Source of the DNA: Muribaculum sp.
GTDB taxonomy: Bacteria > Bacillota > Clostridia > Lachnospirales > Lachnospiraceae
Direction of reading: 5' to 3'
Assembly: GCA_023663735.1 (NCBI GenBank)
Contig: JAMPGV010000024.1
Location: forward strand, 1 to 38,097
Length of the DNA stretch: 38,097 nt
Part shown: one piece after another, positions 8,313 through 16,484 of the stretch
How the letters are laid out: each line of letters starts with the position of its first letter
Numbering within the stretch: position 1 is the stretch's first letter
Notes under the pieces: model-generated
Told to the model about the DNA's origin: nothing
Seen by the model: the letters and a program-made list of their open reading frames with translations, nothing else
Databases searched by the model: none
Translations under genes and position numbers: made by a program

Positions 8313-9327
8313 CCTTGTATACTCCTGTCTGAATCCGTATATAGCTTTCCCCGGGATGCTCGACGGCCATCTGTTCCTCCACATGTCCGGGCTGATGCAG
8401 CCCGCTGTCGCTCAAGATCTCAAAAAGCGCATTCTCAAGCTCTCCCTGTTCGGCCAGAAAACGCCCCCTGAGTCCGTCTCCCCGCCCCGGCCAATAGAGC
8501 TGAACCGGGTATTCCTTGTGCAGCAAGAGCCTGCACAGCCGATACAAAGCCTCCATCAAATCGTCGTTGCGGCCCTTATCCTCCTCCAGCGGCAGCAGCA
8601 CGTTAATCTTTTCCCGGCCCGCCGCCATACGCTCCCGAACCATCATCTTTCCCTGCTTGGCGGACAGCTTCCAGTGAATGCTCTTCAACTCGTCCCCGGG
8701 AATATACTCCCGGATCTCATACTCGGGATTGTAATCCGTTCCTCTTCTCTTGCTCTCGTCCTCCTTGGGAAACCCTTCCACGCAGGCAAACAGCTCCTCC
8801 GTCTCCTCCCCCTCGGAGAAACCGGGCCAGACCACCGTGGACGCGCCCGTCCGTCTGCAGCCCGTCAGATAACAGAGATGCAGCAGATCATACACCACAA
8901 ATTCTTCGATCCGGACTTCCACGCATCCCGCATACCGGCTGTTCAACATCTGCCGGATCCGGCTTCCGCCCGCGGGAGCCGCCCAGAGATGTTCTTTCCG
9001 GCGCTCCGAATATCCCGTGAACACATTGCTCCAGCTGTAAACCACATCTGCCGCGAACCCGGCGAATCTCCCGCCATTCTCCACATGGATGTCAAAGGAG
9101 AATGAGGTGTCTCTCCCCACCCTGTCCGCCGGAAGCACAGCCTCCGCCCACAGTTTGTCCCTGTCATACCACAGAAAAAACACCGAGACCGCCGCGCCGC
9201 CCAAAAGCAGAACCATAATTAAAAACAACATGTAACTGCGGAAGAAATCCCACAGCCACACAAACATCGCAAACAATAGGACAAATCGGAGAATCCCTTT
9301 TATGCTCAGCCGCAGCTTGTTTTCCAT
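8296..9327 (-). CDS. DUF58 domain membrane protein
   Basis: 343 residues. Two N-terminal membrane helices (about residues 8-50) are followed by an extracytoplasmic-like segment. The DUF58 core carries YEIREYIPGDELKSIHWKLSAK, shown here as the diagnostic piece IHWKLSAK, in a von Willebrand A-like fold. Start is ATG 9327, which shares one base with the moxR stop (TGATG). An upstream in-frame extension is only the antisense-phase of moxR and has no binding site. DUF58 proteins form conserved pairs with MoxR ATPases, thought to be a chaperone system that activates a membrane or metal-dependent client. Here the client is probably the transglutaminase-like protein encoded next. Confidence 0.85.
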   Translation of the reverse strand: MENKLRLSIKGILRFVLLFAMFVWLWDFFRSYMLFLIMVLLLGGAAVSVFFLWYDRDKLWAEAVLPADRVGRDTSFSFDIHVENGGRFAGFAADVVYSWSNVFTGYSERRKEHLWAAPAGGSRIRQMLNSRYAGCVEVRIEEFVVYDLLHLCYLTGCRRTGASTVVWPGFSEGEETEELFACVEGFPKEDESKRRGTDYNPEYEIREYIPGDELKSIHWKLSAKQGKMMVRERMAAGREKINVLLPLEEDKGRNDDLMEALYRLCRLLLHKEYPVQLYWPGRGDGLRGRFLAEQGELENALFEILSDSGLHQPGHVEEQMAVEHPGESYIRIQTGVYKGAYIQ

Positions 9328-10247
9328 CAGACCGCATGTATCCTTTCCGTAATCTCCACAATCGCATCCGACACATCCATGCCCTCCGCCCGGGCCTTGG
9401 CGTTCAGATGAATGCGGTGCCGCCACACGTCGTCTATCACCGACAGCACGTCCTCCGGCACCACATAGTCGCCGCCGCGCATAAGCGCCATGGCCTTGGC
9501 CATCTTTAACAGGGCAATGCTGCCGCGGGGACTGACTCCCAGCGCGATGCGCGGATCTTTTCTGGTGGCTTCCGTGAGGTTGACAATATACTCGTGCATA
9601 GCATCCTCCACGTGAAGCTCCTCCGCCTGTTTGCGCAGTTCCATCAGACGCTCCACGGTAATGACGCTCTGCACCTGATTTAAGCCTGCGCCCGCGCTTC
9701 CCTTCAAAATATCCACCGCCGCCTCATGGGCGGGATATCCCATATTCAGGCAGATCAGAAAACGATCCAGCTGCGACTCCGGGAGAAGCTGGGTGCCGGA
9801 GGAACCGAACGGATTCTCCGTGGCGATAACCGTAAAAGGACTGGGCAGCGCATGGGACACACCGTCCACCGTCACTTTGGACTCTTCCATCACCTCCAAC
9901 AAGGCCGACTGCGTCTTGGAGGAGGTGCGGTTCAGCTCGTCCGCCAGAAATAAATTGCAGAATACCGCTCCCTGCCTATATTCAAATTCGCCCGTCCCGC
10001 TGTTATACATGGTAAATCCCACGATATCGCTGGGCAGCACATCCGGCGTAAACTGCATTCTCTTATAAGAAAGCTCCATGGCCTTGCCGAGAGCCATGGC
10101 CAGCGTGGTCTTGCCCACCCCGGGTATATCCTCCAATAGCACATGCCCGCCCGCAAGCACCGCCGCAAGGACTTTTCGGATCACCCGGTCTTTGCCCTTC
10201 ACCACCAGATTGACCTGTGCCACAATTTGTTCCAGCTCACTGTTCAT
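9327..10247 (-). CDS. MoxR-family AAA+ ATPase
   Basis: 306 residues, typical length. Walker A is GVGKTT at 43-48, Walker B is LFLADELNR, sensor 1 is IATENPF and a sensor 2-type arginine is in GVSPRGS. These define the MoxR/RavA branch. Cytoplasmic chaperone-like ATPase that works with the DUF58 protein encoded next. AAGGA lies about 10 nt before ATG 10247. It is the first gene of the moxR, DUF58, transglutaminase operon, with one-base and 17-base overlaps between successive genes. A promoter candidate lies at 10280-10308. Confidence 0.92.
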   Translation of the reverse strand: MNSELEQIVAQVNLVVKGKDRVIRKVLAAVLAGGHVLLEDIPGVGKTTLAMALGKAMELSYKRMQFTPDVLPSDIVGFTMYNSGTGEFEYRQGAVFCNLFLADELNRTSSKTQSALLEVMEESKVTVDGVSHALPSPFTVIATENPFGSSGTQLLPESQLDRFLICLNMGYPAHEAAVDILKGSAGAGLNQVQSVITVERLMELRKQAEELHVEDAMHEYIVNLTEATRKDPRIALGVSPRGSIALLKMAKAMALMRGGDYVVPEDVLSVIDDVWRHRIHLNAKARAEGMDVSDAIVEITERIHAV

Positions 10248-10279
10248 TTGTCAGATTCCTTTCGATTATGATTATCAAT

Positions 10280-10308
10280 AGTGTATCATTTCCATAGAAT
10301 ATTTTCAA
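10280..10308 (-). promoter_or_regulatory. Candidate moxR operon promoter with inverted repeat
   Basis: Read on the minus strand: TTGAAA (10308-10303), a 17-nt spacer, then TACACT (10285-10280). A 7-bp inverted repeat TTTCCAT...ATGGAAA (10289-10295 with 10308-10314) covers the spacer and could be an operator. Confidence 0.45.
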
Positions 10309-10378
10309 TGGAAAAGATGTCCCCGTTTGGGTTCCCGCATTTCCAAGTTAAGGCATAGAAAGATTTGACTGCATCAAA

Positions 10379-10423
10379 ATACACCCTCCACAACTCTCAG
10401 AAACCGGCTGTAGAAGGGTGTAT
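10379..10423 (-). terminator. Probable terminator after rrf2
   Basis: ATACACCCT (10379-10387) pairs with AGGGTGTAT (10415-10423), a perfect 9-bp stem with a 27-nt loop. On the minus strand it follows the rrf2 stop and is trailed by a short T-rich run. Loop size is large, so it is a moderate prediction. Confidence 0.5.
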
Positions 10424-10456
10424 AAAAATGAAATAGTGAAAAATCTTAAAATTTTA

Positions 10457-10897
10457 TCAGATACTGTAGTCCAACGCTTCCGTCCGCTTTCTGTGGCGGT
10501 CCGCCAGATCCGCGATGGTCACGCCGTCCACCACTCCGTCTATGGCCTGCGCCAATTCTTTCCAGACATTCAGCGTCTCACAGGTATCGCATCTCTCGCA
10601 GACCTCCGCCCCGTCCTCCAGACAGGCCACAGGCGCAAGGCTTCCCTCCGTGACCCGCAGCACCATGCCGACGGTATACTCTTCCGGCGCTTTGGCCAGC
10701 CGGTATCCGCCCTGTGCGCCGCGGACGCTTTTCACATATCCCGCACGGCTCAACGCGGCGATGATCTGCTCCAGATATTTCTCAGAAATGCCCTGTCTGG
10801 CCGCAATGTCCTTCACCTTGATACATTCGCCCGTATTGTTCAGCGCCAGATCCAGCATGACCCGCACCGCGTATCTGCCTTTGGTCGAGATTTTCAT
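10457..10897 (-). CDS. Rrf2-family transcription regulator (cysteine/methionine context)
   Basis: 146 residues. The winged-helix N-terminus has the family signature MKISTKGRYAVRVMLDLA, and the recognition helix region has SEKYLEQIIAAL and GAQGGYRLAK. Four cysteines follow at C92, C100, C103 and C106 (C-x7-C-x2-C-x2-C). They occupy the place of the iron-sulfur ligands of IscR, so metal or FeS sensing is possible; CymR-type regulators of cysteine metabolism usually lack them. I chose ATG 10897, not 10903, because GGAGGT abuts the latter. It is encoded 27 nt after metQ in the same direction and is last in the cysK-metNIQ group. It therefore most likely regulates this sulfur regulon, including itself. 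Confidence 0.88.
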   Translation of the reverse strand: MKISTKGRYAVRVMLDLALNNTGECIKVKDIAARQGISEKYLEQIIAALSRAGYVKSVRGAQGGYRLAKAPEEYTVGMVLRVTEGSLAPVACLEDGAEVCERCDTCETLNVWKELAQAIDGVVDGVTIADLADRHRKRTEALDYSI

Positions 10898-10924
10898 TGC
10901 CATACCTCCGCATATCTCCCTGAA

Positions 10925-11734
10925 TCAGTCAAACGGAATCACGCCGCCGTTATACTGATCCGTAATATACTGTCTGATCGTGTCAGATTTCAGCGCATCT
11001 ACCAGCGCTTTGATCTTCGCACTGTTCTCATTTCCCTCTTTGACGGCAATGACGTTCACATAGGTGGCCGCCGCCTCGGATTCGACACTCTCGTATACCA
11101 ATGCGTTTTCCGCCACAGAGTATCCCGCCTCCATTGCATAGTTGCCGTTCATGATCGCAAAGGACACATCGGGCAGCGTTCTGGGAATCTGCGCAGACTC
11201 CAGCTCCACCAGCTCAATCTCGTAGGGATTGTCAACGATATCCACCTTGGTGGCCGTGAGACCCGCCCCCTCTTTCAGTGTGATATAACCGTTGTCTTGA
11301 AGCAGAAGCAAAGCTCTCGCCTCGTTGGTGGTATCGTTGGGAACGGCGATGGTTGCCCCCTGTATATTGGCCAGATCGGATTCCTTTCCGGGATACAGGC
11401 CGAACGGCTCATAGTGAATACCGCCCGCGTTCACCAGATGCGTCTTGTTTTCCTCGTTGAACTCGTTCAGATAGGGAATGTGTTGGAAAAAGTTCGCGTC
11501 AAACTCTCCCGACTCCACCACATTGTTGGGCTGCACATAGTCGTTGAACACCTTGATCTCCAAAGTATACCCCTGCCCCTCCAGAATCGGCTTCGCCTGC
11601 TCCAGAAGCTCCGCATGAGGGACTGCACTCGCCGCCACTTTGATCACCTTGTCATCTTTGCTTCCGCCGCATCCGGTGAGCGCACTTACGCCCAGTACCG
11701 CCACGGCGATCCATGCCAATACTCTCTTTTTCAT
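10925..11734 (-). CDS. metQ: Methionine ABC transporter substrate-binding lipoprotein
   Basis: 269 residues. Signal peptide with lipobox LTGC (C22), then the NlpA/MetQ fold: VAASAVPHAELLEQ, NFFQHIPYLNEFN, and IAVPNDTTNEARALLLL with the ligand-contact asparagine and arginine. Captures L- or D-methionine (or related sulfur amino acids) outside the membrane and delivers it to MetI/MetN. Encoded downstream of metN and metI and separated from metI by 164 nt holding two hairpins, which may set a separate expression level for the binding protein. Confidence 0.93.
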   Translation of the reverse strand: MKKRVLAWIAVAVLGVSALTGCGGSKDDKVIKVAASAVPHAELLEQAKPILEGQGYTLEIKVFNDYVQPNNVVESGEFDANFFQHIPYLNEFNEENKTHLVNAGGIHYEPFGLYPGKESDLANIQGATIAVPNDTTNEARALLLLQDNGYITLKEGAGLTATKVDIVDNPYEIELVELESAQIPRTLPDVSFAIMNGNYAMEAGYSVAENALVYESVESEAAATYVNVIAVKEGNENSAKIKALVDALKSDTIRQYITDQYNGGVIPFD

Positions 11735-11768
11735 AATATTCTCCTCTTTTCTGCGCCGCTATGTATTC

Positions 11769-11824
11769 GTCCGCATCCTGCGGCGCGCCGATGCGGACGC
11801 TCTATGTCAAACGGCCGGAGCCGT
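11769..11824 (-). promoter_or_regulatory. Two hairpins in the metI-metQ gap
   Basis: GTCCGCATC pairs with GATGCGGAC (11769-11777 with 11790-11798), a perfect 9-bp GC-rich stem, and ACGGC-cgga-GCCGT follows at about 11811-11824. Neither has a T-run on the minus strand, so an mRNA processing or stability element fits better than a terminator. It could raise metQ mRNA relative to metNI. This is inference from structure and position. Confidence 0.45.
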
Positions 11825-11898
11825 CCGCCATCTTTTGTTGATTATTTCATTCCTTATTCCATTCACCGCTTGTCGGTCTTCCATTTTCTTCCATGCGC

Positions 11899-12576
11899 TC
11901 AGTTCAGCCTTCTGTCCAGCTTCTTGGCCAGCTTAGTACCCAGCCATTGCATGATCTGCACCAGCAGCACCAGCAGCACCACCGTCACCAGCATGATATC
12001 CGTCTGATAGCGGTAGTAACCGTAATTGATGGCTGTCGCACCCAGACCGCCGCCGCCCACGACGCCCGCCATCGCCGAGTAACCCAGCACGGTACCCAGC
12101 GCAATGGTAGCGCCTACGATCAAGGACGTCCGCGCCTCCCCGATCAATACCTTAGTGATGATCGTCCAGAGATTCGCGCCCATGCTCTGCGCCGCCTCGA
12201 TCACCCCTTTATCCACCTCCAGCAGAGAGGATTCCACCATACGGGCGATAAACGGAGCCGCCGCCAGCGTCAGGGGAACCACCGTGGCCGTAGGACCGTA
12301 AGATTTGCCCACAATGGCTTTGGTAAACGGAATCACCAAGATCAGCAGAATCAAAAACGGAATGCTCCGCACAACGTTAGCCACAAAATCCAAACCTTTA
12401 TAAACCAACCGATTGGGGCGCAGTCCGTCCTTGGCCGTAATCACCAGCAGAACGCCCATAGGCAGTCCCAGCACATATCCCAGAATTGTTGACGCAAGTG
12501 TCATATAGAGTGTTGCGAGGATGTCGCCGCCCAGCATTTTCCAGATCTCCGACTGCAAAATCATCATATCAGACAT
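11899..12576 (-). CDS. metI: Methionine ABC transporter permease
   Basis: 225 residues with about five membrane helices. The BPD transporter loop that docks to MetN is seen in the GANLWTIITKVLIGEARTSL region (short form EAAQSMGAN). Start ATG 12576 is chosen because GGAGGTGGAG precedes it. It overlaps the metN stop by 8 bp, showing tight coupling. Forms the membrane channel for methionine uptake with MetN and MetQ. Confidence 0.93.
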   Translation of the reverse strand: MSDMMILQSEIWKMLGGDILATLYMTLASTILGYVLGLPMGVLLVITAKDGLRPNRLVYKGLDFVANVVRSIPFLILLILVIPFTKAIVGKSYGPTATVVPLTLAAAPFIARMVESSLLEVDKGVIEAAQSMGANLWTIITKVLIGEARTSLIVGATIALGTVLGYSAMAGVVGGGGLGATAINYGYYRYQTDIMLVTVVLLVLLVQIMQWLGTKLAKKLDRRLN

Positions 12577-13576
12577 AGGACTCCACCTCCTCCACCGCAA
12601 GCTTTCTCTCTTTCAAATAATGAATCATACGGTTGGCTACCGCTTCGTCCTCCGGCAGCTGCAGGATCATCTGTCCGTGGGCAATACCGCCGATATCCTT
12701 GGTATCCGCCAAGAGAATATTCACCGGAGATTTACACTCCAGAACCATGTTGGCAATCACCGGCTCAAAGGAAGAATTTTCGCTGAACACAATGCGGATG
12801 CACCGTTTGCCCGCCATCTCCTCCGCCTTGGCGTCCACCATGAACACCAACTTCTTGGCTGCCTTGGATTTCGGGCTTTTAAAGACCTCCTCCACCGTTC
12901 CGTGTTCCGCCAGTTCGCCGGAATCTATGATGGCCACATGGGAACAGATCTCCCGCACCACACTCATCTCGTGGGTGATAATGACGATCGTAATGCCGAA
13001 TTCCCTGTTGATCTGGCGCAGCAGCTGGAGAATCGCCTTTGTGGTCGTAGGATCCAGCGCGCTGGTCGCCTCGTCGCAGAGCAGAATCTTGGGGTTGTTG
13101 GCCAGCGCCCTCGCAATGGCCACGCGCTGTTTCTGCCCGCCGGAGAGCTGTGAGGGATAACCGGATTCTTTCTCCGCAAGCCCCACGATCTCCAGAAGTT
13201 CTCTGGCTCGTTTCACCGCATCCGCCCGCTTCATCCCGGCGATGGCCATGGGAAAACACACATTGTCCAGCACGCTCTTCTGCATTAACAGATTAAAATG
13301 CTGAAAAATCATGGCGATATCCGTCCTGACGCTGCGGAGTTCTTTCTCCTTCAACGTCGATAAATCCTGATTTTCAATCCACACTGTCCCGGACGTGGGA
13401 CGCTCCAGAAAATTCAGGCAGCGCACCAGCGTGGATTTGCCCGCGCCGCTCATGCCGATGATGCCGTAGATTTCTCCCCGATGAATATCCAGATCAATAC
13501 CTTTTAGGGCTTCCACCTGATTGCCGTTACCGATAAAAGTTTTACTCACTTTCTGTATCCGAATAATCGGTTCCAT
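12569..13576 (-). CDS. metN: Methionine ABC transporter ATP-binding protein
   Basis: 335 residues. Walker A GMSGAGKST (41-49), Q-loop at FQHFNLL, signature LSGGQKQR, Walker B ILLCDEAT and H-loop ITHEM are all present. The C-terminal NIL domain (about residues 265-335), which senses methionine and inhibits transport in MetN proteins, is also present. Powers methionine import. First gene of metNIQ; its own promoter lies at 13627-13655. The leader contains GGTTACGGAAAGG, a 13-mer also seen before vanW and the 35-residue peptide gene. Confidence 0.94.
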   Translation of the reverse strand: MEPIIRIQKVSKTFIGNGNQVEALKGIDLDIHRGEIYGIIGMSGAGKSTLVRCLNFLERPTSGTVWIENQDLSTLKEKELRSVRTDIAMIFQHFNLLMQKSVLDNVCFPMAIAGMKRADAVKRARELLEIVGLAEKESGYPSQLSGGQKQRVAIARALANNPKILLCDEATSALDPTTTKAILQLLRQINREFGITIVIITHEMSVVREICSHVAIIDSGELAEHGTVEEVFKSPKSKAAKKLVFMVDAKAEEMAGKRCIRIVFSENSSFEPVIANMVLECKSPVNILLADTKDIGGIAHGQMILQLPEDEAVANRMIHYLKERKLAVEEVESYV

Positions 13577-13626
13577 TGGTATCTTCCTTTCCGTAACCCT
13601 TCTGTTTCACCCGTCTATACTCGAAG

Positions 13627-13655
13627 ATTTTAACACGTCGCCGACATTCCTGCAA
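13627..13655 (-). promoter_or_regulatory. metN promoter
   Basis: On the minus strand TTGCAG (13655-13650), a 17-nt spacer and TAAAAT (13632-13627), about 50 nt before the metN start. With the hairpins after cysK it makes metNIQ-rrf2 at least partly independent of cysK. No SAM riboswitch, S-box or T-box is visible between it and the gene. Confidence 0.55.
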
Positions 13656-13680
13656 GTACAAACCCTTTGAAAAGTGAGAA

Positions 13681-13738
13681 GAATGCCCGCTTTTGGCATT
13701 CCTCCGTGTGAGAACATAGGAGTGGACTTTTCTCACAC
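13681..13738 (-). terminator. Double hairpin at the cysK 3' end
   Basis: Stem 1 is GTGTGAGAA with TTCTCACAC (13706-13714 with 13730-13738), perfect 9 bp, and includes the cysK stop codon. Stem 2 is GAATGCC with GGCATTC (13681-13701). On the minus strand stem 2 is followed by TTCTCACTTTTC, a weak U-tract. Likely partial termination between cysK and metN. Confidence 0.55.
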
Positions 13739-14674
13739 TTCCTCCGAGAACATGGGCGTGGACAGATAGCGGTCTCCGGAATCCGGCAGAAGCGCCACAA
13801 TGGTTTTTCCCGCATTCTCGGGACGCCCGGCCAACACCTTCGCCGCATGGAGCGCCGCGCCTGAGGTAATCCCCACAAGAATGCCCTCCCTGTGGGCAAC
13901 GGCTCTTCCTGCGGCAAATGCCTCCTCCGTGGTCACGGTGATAATCTCGTCATAGATCTGCGTATTCAAGACGGAAGGCACAAAGCCTGCGCCGATCCCC
14001 TGCAGTTTATGCGGCCCGGGCTTGCCGCCGGAGAGTATGGGGGAATCCGCCGGTTCTACCGCCACTACCTTGATATTGGGATTCTTGGATTTCAGATAGG
14101 TACCCACGCCCGTCACGGTTCCGCCCGTCCCCACGCCTGCCACAAAGATATCCACCTGTCCATCCGTATCCTCCCAGATCTCGGGACCTGTGGCAGCCGC
14201 ATGAGCCGCCGGATTGGCCGGATTGTCAAACTGTCCCAGAATCACCCCGCCGGGGATGGACTGCTCCAGTTCCTCAGCCTTGGCGATCGCCCCTTTCATG
14301 CCTTTAGCGCCTTCCGTCAACACCAGCTCCGCGCCGTATGCCTTCAGAAGATTCCTGCGCTCCACGCTCATCGTCTCGGGGAGCGTGAGGATCGTCCGAT
14401 ACCCCTTGGCCGCCGCCACGCTGGCCAGCCCGATGCCCGTATTGCCGGAAGTAGGCTCAATAATGACGGAACCTTTCCGCAGGATTCCTTTCTTCTCGGC
14501 GTCCTCGATCATGGCGAGAGCAATCCTGTCCTTCACGCTGCCCGCCGGATTCAAATACTCCAGCTTCACCAGAATCGTGACATTGTCAATGCCCTCGGCT
14601 TTGCTGTAATTCTCTGTCTTCAGCAAGGGCGTATGTCCGATCAACTCCGTAGCTTTGTTATAAATTCTGCTCAT
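13733..14674 (-). CDS. cysK: Cysteine synthase A (O-acetylserine sulfhydrylase)
   Basis: 313 residues, standard length. PLP-dependent enzyme that makes cysteine from O-acetylserine and sulfide in the cytoplasm. The PLP lysine is K48 in PAGSVKDR. The substrate loop PTSGNTGIG and the phosphate-binding loop [10 protein letters not shown] are present. The start ATG 14674 has GGGAGG about 8 nt upstream. Head of a sulfur block (cysK, metNIQ, rrf2) and the best candidate target of the Rrf2 regulator: a palindrome overlaps the -10 of its strong promoter. Confidence 0.95.
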   Translation of the reverse strand: MSRIYNKATELIGHTPLLKTENYSKAEGIDNVTILVKLEYLNPAGSVKDRIALAMIEDAEKKGILRKGSVIIEPTSGNTGIGLASVAAAKGYRTILTLPETMSVERRNLLKAYGAELVLTEGAKGMKGAIAKAEELEQSIPGGVILGQFDNPANPAAHAAATGPEIWEDTDGQVDIFVAGVGTGGTVTGVGTYLKSKNPNIKVVAVEPADSPILSGGKPGPHKLQGIGAGFVPSVLNTQIYDEIITVTTEEAFAAGRAVAHREGILVGITSGAALHAAKVLAGRPENAGKTIVALLPDSGDRYLSTPMFSEEV

Positions 14675-14721
14675 ATGAATGTCCTCCCTTGTATTTCCTA
14701 CTATTCATATAGGTTTTATTT

Positions 14722-14756
14722 GTATGTATCATACTACTTCAACACCGTGCTGTCAA
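14722..14756 (-). promoter_or_regulatory. cysK promoter with palindromic operator candidate
   Basis: On the minus strand TTGACA (14756-14751), exactly 17 nt, TATGAT (14733-14728). The perfect palindrome GTATG-TAT-CATAC (14722-14734) covers the -10 box, a classic repressor position. A further inverted pair ATATGAAT / ATTCATAT lies in the leader next to the start codon. The promoter call is strong; the operator is inferred. Confidence 0.75.
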
Positions 14757-14921
14757 CACTTTTTAAAATTTTATTCCGAAAGTTTTATTCCGTAACGGAC
14801 TTTATCCCCGAACGCATCCTTGACTTTTTTATTGTTTTGCTTCAATATAAAAAGGCAAACTATAAAGAGACAGACTGCACAAAACAATCCCCACACACTA
14901 CCGATTACAGGGAGGTCTATT

Positions 14922-16301
14922 ATGAGCTACGGTTCCCACTATGACGCAGACGCCAATCTTTATCAGGTTCCTTTTATGGGAAATCATTTTATTGAAAATA
15001 GGGAGACTCTCGTCGTCCGCGTTCCCGGCTCCAAGAGCATCACCAACCGCGCGCTGCTCTTAGCGACGCTTGCGGAAGGAACCTCCACCCTGCGGGGTGC
15101 ACTGTTTTCCGACGATTCCCGACATTTCCTGAAATGTGTGCAGGATTTGGGATTTGAGGCCGTGGCGGATGAGACGACGCAAACGATCCGCGTCACCGGA
15201 TGCGGCGGAGCCGTTCCCCGGCAAGAAGCCTCTTTATATGTGGGAAGCGCAGGTACCGCAGCGCGTTTTCTCACCGCATATCTGGGCGTCTCGCAGGGCG
15301 TCTACCACATGGACGCCTCCCGGCAGATGCGCCGCCGTCCCATGGCGCCTCTGCTGGACTCCCTGAAAGAGCTGGGCTGTGAGATTCTCTATAAGGAAGA
15401 AGAAGAGAAGACGGCGCAAGAAGAGAGACATTCCCATGAGGGATATTTTCCTTTTATAATAAAAAGCCACGGCTTCGGCAGAGACGCCATCACCGTGGAT
15501 ATCGAACACAGCAGCCAGTTCCTGAGCGCCCTGCTCATCGCCTCCCGTCTTGCGTCGAAAGACTTTACCGTCCGGATACAGGGCAGCCACGGCATGGCTT
15601 ACATCGAGATGACCCGCCGGATGATGGAACAGTTCGGCGTATGTGCAGAACAGACGGACGAGCGGACTTTCCGGACGGCCGCAGGACAGCGGTATCTGGC
15701 TTTGGATTATCAAATCGAACCCGACGTGTCCGCCGCGTGCTATTTTTATGCCCTTGCGCCTCTGCTGGGCGTTCCCGTGCTGGTGGAACATGTCCGTTTT
15801 GACTCTTTACAGGGCGACGTGGCTTTCCTGAAGATTCTGGAGCGGATGGGCTGCGCTTTGGAAGAACGGGAACAGGGCGTCGCAGTCCTGCCGCCCGCAG
15901 ATCATAGATTCCACGGCGTCACTGCGGATCTGTCCGCCTGCTCGGATCAGGCCATCACGCTGGCCGCCATCGCTCCTTTCGCGGATTCCCCCACCACCAT
16001 CACCGGAATCGGACATATCCGTTTTCAGGAGAGCGATCGGATACACGCGATTGTCACGGAACTTGGCCGGATGGGCGTCCGCTGCGAAGAGGACGCTTCC
16101 TTAGGCAGCATCACCGTCTATCCCGGCTTCCCCAAGCCTTGCGTGGTGGACACTTACGACGATCACCGCATAGCCATGGGCTTTGCGCTGACCGGCCTGC
16201 GCGTTCCGGGCGTCGCCATCCGTGACCCCGGCTGCTGCCGGAAAACTTTTGAAAATTATTTCGAGGTGCTGGAAGATGCTCTCGGACGATTGGGATCCTG
16301 A
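14922..16301 (+). CDS. aroA: 3-phosphoshikimate 1-carboxyvinyltransferase (EPSP synthase)
   Basis: 459 residues. Joins shikimate 3-phosphate and phosphoenolpyruvate in the shikimate pathway to aromatic amino acids. Signatures: VPGSKSITNRALLLA with the phosphate-binding lysine and serine, SAGTAARF, and the C-terminal DDHRIAMGFAL. The loop at about residues 155-175 is rich in Glu and Lys (KEEEEKTAQEE), a small lineage insertion. ATG 14922 is chosen because GGGAGG lies 8 nt upstream; the frame upstream of it is AT-rich leader. Transcribed away from cysK and standing alone rather than in an aro operon. Confidence 0.94.
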   Translation: MSYGSHYDADANLYQVPFMGNHFIENRETLVVRVPGSKSITNRALLLATLAEGTSTLRGALFSDDSRHFLKCVQDLGFEAVADETTQTIRVTGCGGAVPRQEASLYVGSAGTAARFLTAYLGVSQGVYHMDASRQMRRRPMAPLLDSLKELGCEILYKEEEEKTAQEERHSHEGYFPFIIKSHGFGRDAITVDIEHSSQFLSALLIASRLASKDFTVRIQGSHGMAYIEMTRRMMEQFGVCAEQTDERTFRTAAGQRYLALDYQIEPDVSAACYFYALAPLLGVPVLVEHVRFDSLQGDVAFLKILERMGCALEEREQGVAVLPPADHRFHGVTADLSACSDQAITLAAIAPFADSPTTITGIGHIRFQESDRIHAIVTELGRMGVRCEEDASLGSITVYPGFPKPCVVDTYDDHRIAMGFALTGLRVPGVAIRDPGCCRKTFENYFEVLEDALGRLGS

Positions 16302-16382
16302 TTTTTGATCCGATCAAATCAGAAGATCCTTGGCGTGACCATCTCAATAGCACAGGAAAACGATTTTCCGGCGCCTTGGGAC

Positions 16383-16447
16383 TTGTATCCGGCTTCCGTC
16401 TATGTTAAAATGAATTAATTTAGCAGTTTAAAGTTCTACACTTTAAA
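16383..16447 (+). promoter_or_regulatory. Symporter promoter candidate and downstream palindrome
   Basis: TTGTAT (16383-16388), 17-nt spacer, TAAAAT (16406-16411). Just after the expected start point is the perfect inverted repeat TTTAAAG-ttctaca-CTTTAAA (16427-16447), a likely operator or roadblock site. The symporter ATG follows at 16485 after an AGGAAAAAG ribosome binding site. Confidence 0.45.
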
Positions 16448-16484
16448 TCTCTAAAACAAAACGGAAGAAAACGAGGAAAAAGAC

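Noticed and set aside
10418-12007. Long plus-strand open frame (529 codons) opposite rrf2, metQ and metI
   Set aside because: Antisense shadow: composition is His/Arg/Leu-rich low-quality translation, no ribosome binding site, and the minus-strand genes have clear family motifs.
13577-13732. SAM riboswitch expected upstream of metN
   Set aside because: Only two hairpins and a promoter are visible; the S-box core sequences and k-turn are absent.
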